Notes under the pieces: generated by a model
The model's database searches: none
The model's input: the letters and a program-made list of their open reading frames with translations, nothing else
What the model was told of the DNA's origin: nothing
Assembly: GCA_013298125.1 (NCBI GenBank)
Contig: JAAFJP010000015.1
Coordinates: 62,001 to 126,000, forward strand
Reading direction: 5' to 3'
From: Cytophagales bacterium
Lineage (GTDB): Bacteria; Bacteroidota; Bacteroidia; Cytophagales; Spirosomataceae
Length of the DNA stretch: 64,000 nucleotides
Shown here: one piece after another, positions 58,793-64,000 of the stretch
How positions within the stretch are numbered: the stretch's first letter is position 1
Layout: the number at the start of each line of letters is the position of its first letter
Program-made: the position numbers and the translations under genes

Positions 58793-61282
58793 CTACCTTA
58801 TTATCGTAACATACCCCGTCAGCGGAGGTACATCTGGACTTGGTTTTATGACGTAAAAGTACGTTCCTGCGGGGAGCCTTTCGCCGTTTTGAATACCAGA
58901 AAAAGGTGTTCTTTCATATTCTCTTGCACCAATAGATGCAAATATTTCACTACCCCAACGGTTATAAATTTTGACTTCCATATTTGGATAATCAAGAATT
59001 TGTTGGTTATTATCTAAAATTTTCCACGTCTCATTTTTTCCTTCTAAATCATTATTAGGCGTAAAGGCGGAAGGTATATCCAAAACCGCTCTTACGAAAA
59101 CAGTCATTTTATCAGTAACGGAGCATTTACCTAATACAGATGATACTTTTACGACATATTCCGTAGTTAAATTAGGACTTGCAATGGGTTGATAAGCATT
59201 GGGCGAATCCAAACCAGTTGCGGGTGTCCATTCGTACAGATATTTAGAACCTGTACTTCCTACGCTTTTTATTTGGACACTTTCCCCTCTAAAAATAGTT
59301 AAATCACTCCCTAATCTCACCGTAGGAACTTGATCAACGATAACCGTTTGGTCAGCCGATTTTTCACAACCTTCCGCTGTTCTGAAAGAATAGGTTAGCT
59401 TAAATGAACCATAACCCGACACAGTAGGGTCAAATTCATAGCCATTTACGATTCCATTTCCCGTAAAAACACCACCGCCTGAATAAAAAGGTGTCACCAA
59501 AGGTTGTAAATTTATTTTGGCAGATTTAGTATTACAAATAGAAGCTATCGGAGCAAAGGTTACCGTTGGATATGGTGTAACCGTAACCGTAATAGTTGGA
59601 TTAGCAAAGGCATCACAAATCCCTAAGGCATCTTCAACTCTTAATCCATAAACTCCCGATTGTTTAACATCTAAATCTGGATTTTTACCCGTTGGTGCTG
59701 GTATGTCGGCTCCATCTTTTACCCATTGATACACTACCCCAGTGGCTTGTTGGGCGGATAGTTTTACGACTTCGCCATCACAAATTTTTGTTCTATTGGT
59801 AACATTGGTAATTTTAGCTTGGGGTACTGGTATGGCGTTTATCTCAACTGAATCGGTATAAGAGCATTTTGGGTCTGCAAATTGTGTCACCACAACTTTG
59901 TAATGCCCTTTTTCTCCTGTATTATAAAACTGCCCTCCTACACCGTTCAGACGCACATTATCTTTATACCAGACCTTATTAAAATTACCCAAAGCTGCCC
60001 CCGTTGATTTTTGAAGAATTGTTAACGTTGTTTGGTCTCCCTCGCAAAATGCTTTTGTGGTAGCATCCAATTTTACATTTTCACCTGCCTGTGGAGTTAG
60101 CTCAGTATTTAGGGATGTTTCAGTCCCTGCCCCACACGCTGAACCTGCGGGACGAGTTACCTTCACCGTATAATCTCCACCACCGCCTGTTGTAGGGTCT
60201 CCAAATACTTTTAATTGATATTTTGTTGCTCCAGGAATATCAACACCACCTTTTTGCCATTGATACGTAAAACCTGTACCGTTGGCAGTCTCTAAGACTC
60301 TGGTAGAACCTTCACAGATAACAAGTCTATTGAGATGTACGGCAGGTGTCCCTTCTAAATAGACTAATGGCTTAGGGTTGTTACAGTCTTCAACAACAAT
60401 TTCAAAATCCATTCGATTTGAGCCGATTTCTCTACCTCCTCTAAACTCCGTACATTCTACTACAACTAAATATTTACCCTTTACAGCAGGAGCTGTTCCA
60501 GAAAGTACACCCGTTGCGGGGTCAATCGTTACGCCCGCACCCATGGGGCTTGTATCCGAAAAACCAGCATTCCAAGCTACGGGAGTGAAACCCCCAACGG
60601 AATTTCGAGGGGTTGGTAGGGTTTGTTTAAAAGAAAACGTATTTAACTGTGGACCCGAATAAGGTATCACCAATTTATAAGTTCGGGTATTACCAGCATC
60701 GGAGTCAGTAGCTCCTAAGTCTATACTAAAAGTTTTACCCACACAAGCAATGATTCCTTTGTCAAGTTTGAATACAGGAGACGAATTATCTTGGACGTTG
60801 AGTGGAGGAAATTTCAGCAACCAGAGCTGTCCTTGACTGGAATTAGCATTGACCGTTACGTTTCTATCGCCGTCTTGCCAAATAAGATAATACCCCGCAG
60901 GATTAGTATATCTGGCTTTATTCAGCGTTACATCAGCCGAAAAAACAACTTTTGAGACAGAGGGCTGATTAAAAATACATTCTTTATCTGTATAATCAAG
61001 GTCTGTAATTGATACAAAATCTAACTTCACATTTTGCATCAAAGGGTCAGGAATGGGTCCCAAAGAATAAATACTGACGTTGATAAAATTATTGATATAC
61101 AAGCTCGGGGCTGTTGCTTTTTGCCCTTTATCAACAAAAATCGTCACTTTGATATTATAAGTACTACCTCCTTTATGCGTAAATTCCATCATTCCTCCTG
61201 CCACACTATTGGCATGAACACGGGAACAATTGATAATAAATACGATGAGGGAAAGAAGTAAATGATAAAAATGCTTTTTCAT
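58793..61282 (-). CDS. secreted Ig/PKD-like protein with gliding-motility-associated (T9SS type B) C-terminal domain
   Basis: C-terminus IPSAFTPNNDLEGKNETWKI...YPNMEVKIYNRWGSEIF...LPAGTYFYVI...LTGYVTIIR. Confidence 0.93.
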   Translation of the reverse strand: MKKHFYHLLLSLIVFIINCSRVHANSVAGGMMEFTHKGGSTYNIKVTIFVDKGQKATAPSLYINNFINVSIYSLGPIPDPLMQNVKLDFVSITDLDYTDKECIFNQPSVSKVVFSADVTLNKARYTNPAGYYLIWQDGDRNVTVNANSSQGQLWLLKFPPLNVQDNSSPVFKLDKGIIACVGKTFSIDLGATDSDAGNTRTYKLVIPYSGPQLNTFSFKQTLPTPRNSVGGFTPVAWNAGFSDTSPMGAGVTIDPATGVLSGTAPAVKGKYLVVVECTEFRGGREIGSNRMDFEIVVEDCNNPKPLVYLEGTPAVHLNRLVICEGSTRVLETANGTGFTYQWQKGGVDIPGATKYQLKVFGDPTTGGGGDYTVKVTRPAGSACGAGTETSLNTELTPQAGENVKLDATTKAFCEGDQTTLTILQKSTGAALGNFNKVWYKDNVRLNGVGGQFYNTGEKGHYKVVVTQFADPKCSYTDSVEINAIPVPQAKITNVTNRTKICDGEVVKLSAQQATGVVYQWVKDGADIPAPTGKNPDLDVKQSGVYGLRVEDALGICDAFANPTITVTVTPYPTVTFAPIASICNTKSAKINLQPLVTPFYSGGGVFTGNGIVNGYEFDPTVSGYGSFKLTYSFRTAEGCEKSADQTVIVDQVPTVRLGSDLTIFRGESVQIKSVGSTGSKYLYEWTPATGLDSPNAYQPIASPNLTTEYVVKVSSVLGKCSVTDKMTVFVRAVLDIPSAFTPNNDLEGKNETWKILDNNQQILDYPNMEVKIYNRWGSEIFASIGAREYERTPFSGIQNGERLPAGTYFYVIKPSPDVPPLTGYVTIIR

Positions 61283-61373
61283 AAAAACAAATCAAATGGT
61301 GTTGTTATAGTTAAACGTAAAGAGTGGGCATTTTTCTATACGAAGGCACATTTTTTTATCATCAGAAGAGTAA

Positions 61374-61492
61374 GTAGGCAGTATTTAGTTTACAGTTTTA
61401 AGGAAAACCAGCGTAAGATATTTATAATCAATTGATAATGTGATTTTGACTCTTACTGCCTACTGCGAACTGATTTTTACTGAATACTTGCA
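61374..61492. repeat. Intergenic inverted repeat (AGTAGGCAGTATTTAGTTTACAGT ... ACTGCCTACTGCGAACTGATTTTTACTGAATACT)
   Basis: Arms reverse-complementary; same family as 39107. Confidence 0.7.
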
Positions 61493-61528
61493 TTTCGATT
61501 ACTTGGTGATAAACACAAATATACGAAA

Positions 61529-61568
61529 AAAGCCCCGCAAGATTTCAAACATCTTACGGGGCTTTTGT
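61529..61568. terminator. Rho-independent terminator
   Basis: AAAAGCCCCGCAAGATTTCAAACATCTTACGGGGCTTTT. Confidence 0.85.
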
Positions 61569-61585
61569 ATAGATAAGCTCAAATT

Positions 61586-62239
61586 TTATTTTGCGGTAAG
61601 TTTGGTCCCCAATGTTACACTCTTAGAGGTCTTTGTCGCAAGACCTGCAAAAGCTGCGATAAGGTACGCATTTTTTTGTGATTGTGTTGCGGTTGCGAGG
61701 TCAGCCACATTCATGCTAATAGAGTATCCTAATGTTTTGTCTGTAATATCGTTGATATCATAGTCTGTATTTTCATTAGTATTCGAGATATTAAGCTGTT
61801 TATCGGAGTTCAGAAATTTCCATGTTCCTTTTGTAGTTTTTTTGTCAGTATCATCATATTCTTCATAACTACCGTCCTTCCCAAACAACTTATAGTCGTT
61901 TGGTGTAACATCAATAGAGGCAGTAGGGGGTAAGGTAATTGCGTTTGGACCATAAATAACAGACTTCTTGCCATCCACAATTACGTAAAGTTCTTGATAA
62001 GCCCATTTACGGACAATTGAAGTAGTTTTTTGAGCGGTTGTTCCAGTAGTTGAACCTCCCGTGGTACCCGTTCCGCCTGTTGTTCCTGTACCGCCACCAG
62101 TAGTACCCGTTCCGCCTGTTGTTCCTGTGCCACCCGTGGGAGGGATAGTATTACCAGGTTCATTTGGTGTAATTCGTTCATCACAACTTTGTAAAAAGAT
62201 GGACATTGCCATCGTTGCCATTAGTAGTAGTTTTTTCAT
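61586..62239 (-). CDS. lipoprotein with Gly/Thr-rich tandem linker
   Basis: MKKLLLMATMAMSIFLQSCDERITPNEPGNTIPPTGGTGTTGGTGTTGGGTGTTGGTGTTGG... Confidence 0.82.
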   Translation of the reverse strand: MKKLLLMATMAMSIFLQSCDERITPNEPGNTIPPTGGTGTTGGTGTTGGGTGTTGGTGTTGGSTTGTTAQKTTSIVRKWAYQELYVIVDGKKSVIYGPNAITLPPTASIDVTPNDYKLFGKDGSYEEYDDTDKKTTKGTWKFLNSDKQLNISNTNENTDYDINDITDKTLGYSISMNVADLATATQSQKNAYLIAAFAGLATKTSKSVTLGTKLTAK

Positions 62240-62283
62240 TACTTTTTAAAATTAATGTTATGATTATTACTCGTATTCGCAAG

Positions 62284-62811
62284 TCATGCAGGTATGAGCG
62301 AGTATTTTGTTGTAAATTCTGTGGTTGTGGCAGGCAAGCCTGTCCGTTTCAATAATTCAGCCCAAAGTGTATCGTCACCAATGGAGGCTTTGGTAATGGT
62401 TTCTGTAAAATCAAACCAAGTTTTTGATATATTTACAATATCAAAAGTACGAACTGTTCCTTTATCTTCCGTTAAAATTAACTGTTTTTCATCAGCTGAG
62501 AACTTCCAAGTTCCTTTTCTGTTTTTGACATTTGAGGTTGTTTCAAATCCTCCGTCGATTTTATAAGTATCTTTTTGAGTACTGATTTCAGATATTGAAG
62601 AGGTAGAATTAGGTCTGGAAAACTGTGTAATGCTTTGTCCACCACCTTTTAATACGACTTCATTATATTGCCACGGATGAGCTGTCAATAACTCAAACTT
62701 TGTAAGTTCGTCTATTGTTTCTATGTTTACTTTGTCAGGATTAATTCGTTCATCACAACCCTGTAAAGTAATTACAAGTGTTAAAAGGCTTATTTTTAGT
62801 AAATATCTCAT
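62284..62811 (-). CDS. lipoprotein, paralogue of the 61586 product
   Basis: MRYLLKISLLTLVITLQGCDERINPDKVNIE...; shares CDERI.P start and KGTWKF..DEKQL segment with neighbour. Confidence 0.8.
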   Translation of the reverse strand: MRYLLKISLLTLVITLQGCDERINPDKVNIETIDELTKFELLTAHPWQYNEVVLKGGGQSITQFSRPNSTSSISEISTQKDTYKIDGGFETTSNVKNRKGTWKFSADEKQLILTEDKGTVRTFDIVNISKTWFDFTETITKASIGDDTLWAELLKRTGLPATTTEFTTKYSLIPA

Positions 62812-62960
62812 GTTATGGGTTTCCTTAAATCGTACAGATATTTATTTTATCCAGTATTTTTTCAGTAATTTGTTTTTACAAATAACGTTTACTGTAAAAA
62901 ATAAACGAAATTTACATGGAAAATCGTACATTTTTCGTTGAGATTTCAAGTTTTCAATAA

Positions 62961-63137
62961 TTGAAACTGTTTAAACTTATTCCTTTTATTGTAAATAGTT
63001 TCATTTTAAACCTACTCGTTCAAGATTTATTCAAAGACTGTGCGTCCCAATAGTATGCTATTCTTCACAAATCTTGAACGAGTAAATTCAAAATGAATTC
63101 GATTTCCATTCAAAACGAAAAGTTTAAACAATTTCAT
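62961..63137. repeat. Large nested intergenic inverted repeat; core 16-bp perfect arms TACTCGTTCAAGATTT / AAATCTTGAACGAGTA (63013-63028, 63069-63084)
   Basis: Core arms exact; outer arms TTGAAACTGTTTAAACTT / AAGTTTAAACAATTTCAT also pair. Confidence 0.85.
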
Positions 63138-63156
63138 CAAAAATCAGTCCTAAATT

Positions 63157-64000
63157 ATGAAAAAGGTCTTCTTGTCTTATTTTTTTATTCTTCTTTTCAA
63201 CAATCAAGCAATCGTTGCTCAAAACAAAACTGAAGAACCCGTCAAAAAATATAAACTCCAAATCAGAGCATACGATTATGAGAGTAGAGATGATCTGGAA
63301 GGAACATATATCAAACTATTTAATTTGACCCTTAAAAAATTAGCGGACTCTGCCGTGGTAATGAACGGTTATGCCACTTTCACACTCGAAAAAGGTTATG
63401 ATTACGATTTGGTCGGGCAACGGGCTCGTTATATGACTCGCCGTGCCAATTTCAATGCAGCTTGTTATAAGCAAGACCCTAAAAAAGTTTTTTGTGTGTC
63501 AGGAATTGATGTTGAAAATGTGGCAAAACAATCAGACGGGACAGATTTAGTAGAAGGGGCAATTGCCATGAAAAAAATCAAAGTTAATGATTCTTTCAAA
63601 ATAGAAAACATCCGTTATGACCTCAATAAATGGGATATTCGCCCAGATGCAGCCAAGGAGTTGGACAATTTAGTTCAGATTTTGAAAGATAATCCTGGCA
63701 TTGTGGTAGAATTAGGTTCACACACAGATTGCCGTGCGAGTGATGATTACAACCTCAATCTTTCTCAAAAACGTGCGGAGGCTGCCGTGAAATACATCAT
63801 CGAAAAAGGGAAAATACCTTCCAATAGAATTTCTGCCAAAGGTTATGGCGAAACAAAATTATTGAATAAATGTGATGATGGTATAGCCTGTTCGGAAGCT
63901 GAACATTCTATCAATCGTAGAACCGAAATCAGAATTACGGGATATTTAGTAGATGGCGTTCCCGTAGATTTAAAAGGAGGAACTGCCGTTTCGGGAGATA
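63157..64000 (+). CDS. OmpA family peptidoglycan-binding protein (partial, runs off window)
   Basis: MKKVFLSYFFILLFNNQAIVAQNKTEEP... IRYDLNKWDIRPDAAKELDNLVQILKDNPGIVVELGSHTDCRASDDYNLNLSQKRAEAAVKYII; not in ORF track because no stop in window. Confidence 0.95.
   Translation, partial: MKKVFLSYFFILLFNNQAIVAQNKTEEPVKKYKLQIRAYDYESRDDLEGTYIKLFNLTLKKLADSAVVMNGYATFTLEKGYDYDLVGQRARYMTRRANFNAACYKQDPKKVFCVSGIDVENVAKQSDGTDLVEGAIAMKKIKVNDSFKIENIRYDLNKWDIRPDAAKELDNLVQILKDNPGIVVELGSHTDCRASDDYNLNLSQKRAEAAVKYIIEKGKIPSNRISAKGYGETKLLNKCDDGIACSEAEHSINRRTEIRITGYLVDGVPVDLKGGTAVSGD

Noticed and set aside
62061-62249. 62-aa PPVVPVPP-rich ORF
   Set aside because: Antisense translation of the GTGTTGG linker repeat.

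Overview
64-kb chromosomal window from a Bacteroidota genome, probably Cytophagales-like by gene content (SusC/SusD pair, type A and B T9SS C-terminal domains, TAnnTTTG-like promoters). Most of it is housekeeping: nadA/nadC, sod, tadA, aroC, nrdB, gpsA, purM-like, pcrA/uvrD, prmA, gcvT, comB, obg, adk, nuoB/nuoC, a two-component pair and tRNA-Phe. The standout is a compact type VI-B CRISPR-Cas13 locus at about 32.5-38.7 kb. It has a 1025-aa Cas13b-like effector with two RxxxxH HEPN motifs (R113-H118 RNYYSH; R981-H986 RNGALH). This is followed after 33 nt by a 37-repeat/36-spacer array of 36-bp repeats ending in a degenerate repeat that keeps its stem by compensatory changes. A 177-aa single-TM protein (Csx28-like candidate) lies just beyond the array. 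No cas1/cas2 is visible. A HipA_2-like kinase/DUF3037 pair is divergent from cas13b. Secondary points of interest: several families of intergenic inverted repeats, including heptamer-periodic elements; a nested MITE-in-palindrome at 13.1-13.3 kb; an apparent in-frame repeat insertion in apbE; a zeta-like kinase/small-protein pair between nadA and nadC; and a frameshifted T9SS-domain remnant. All calls come from reading the sequence; no database search was run.
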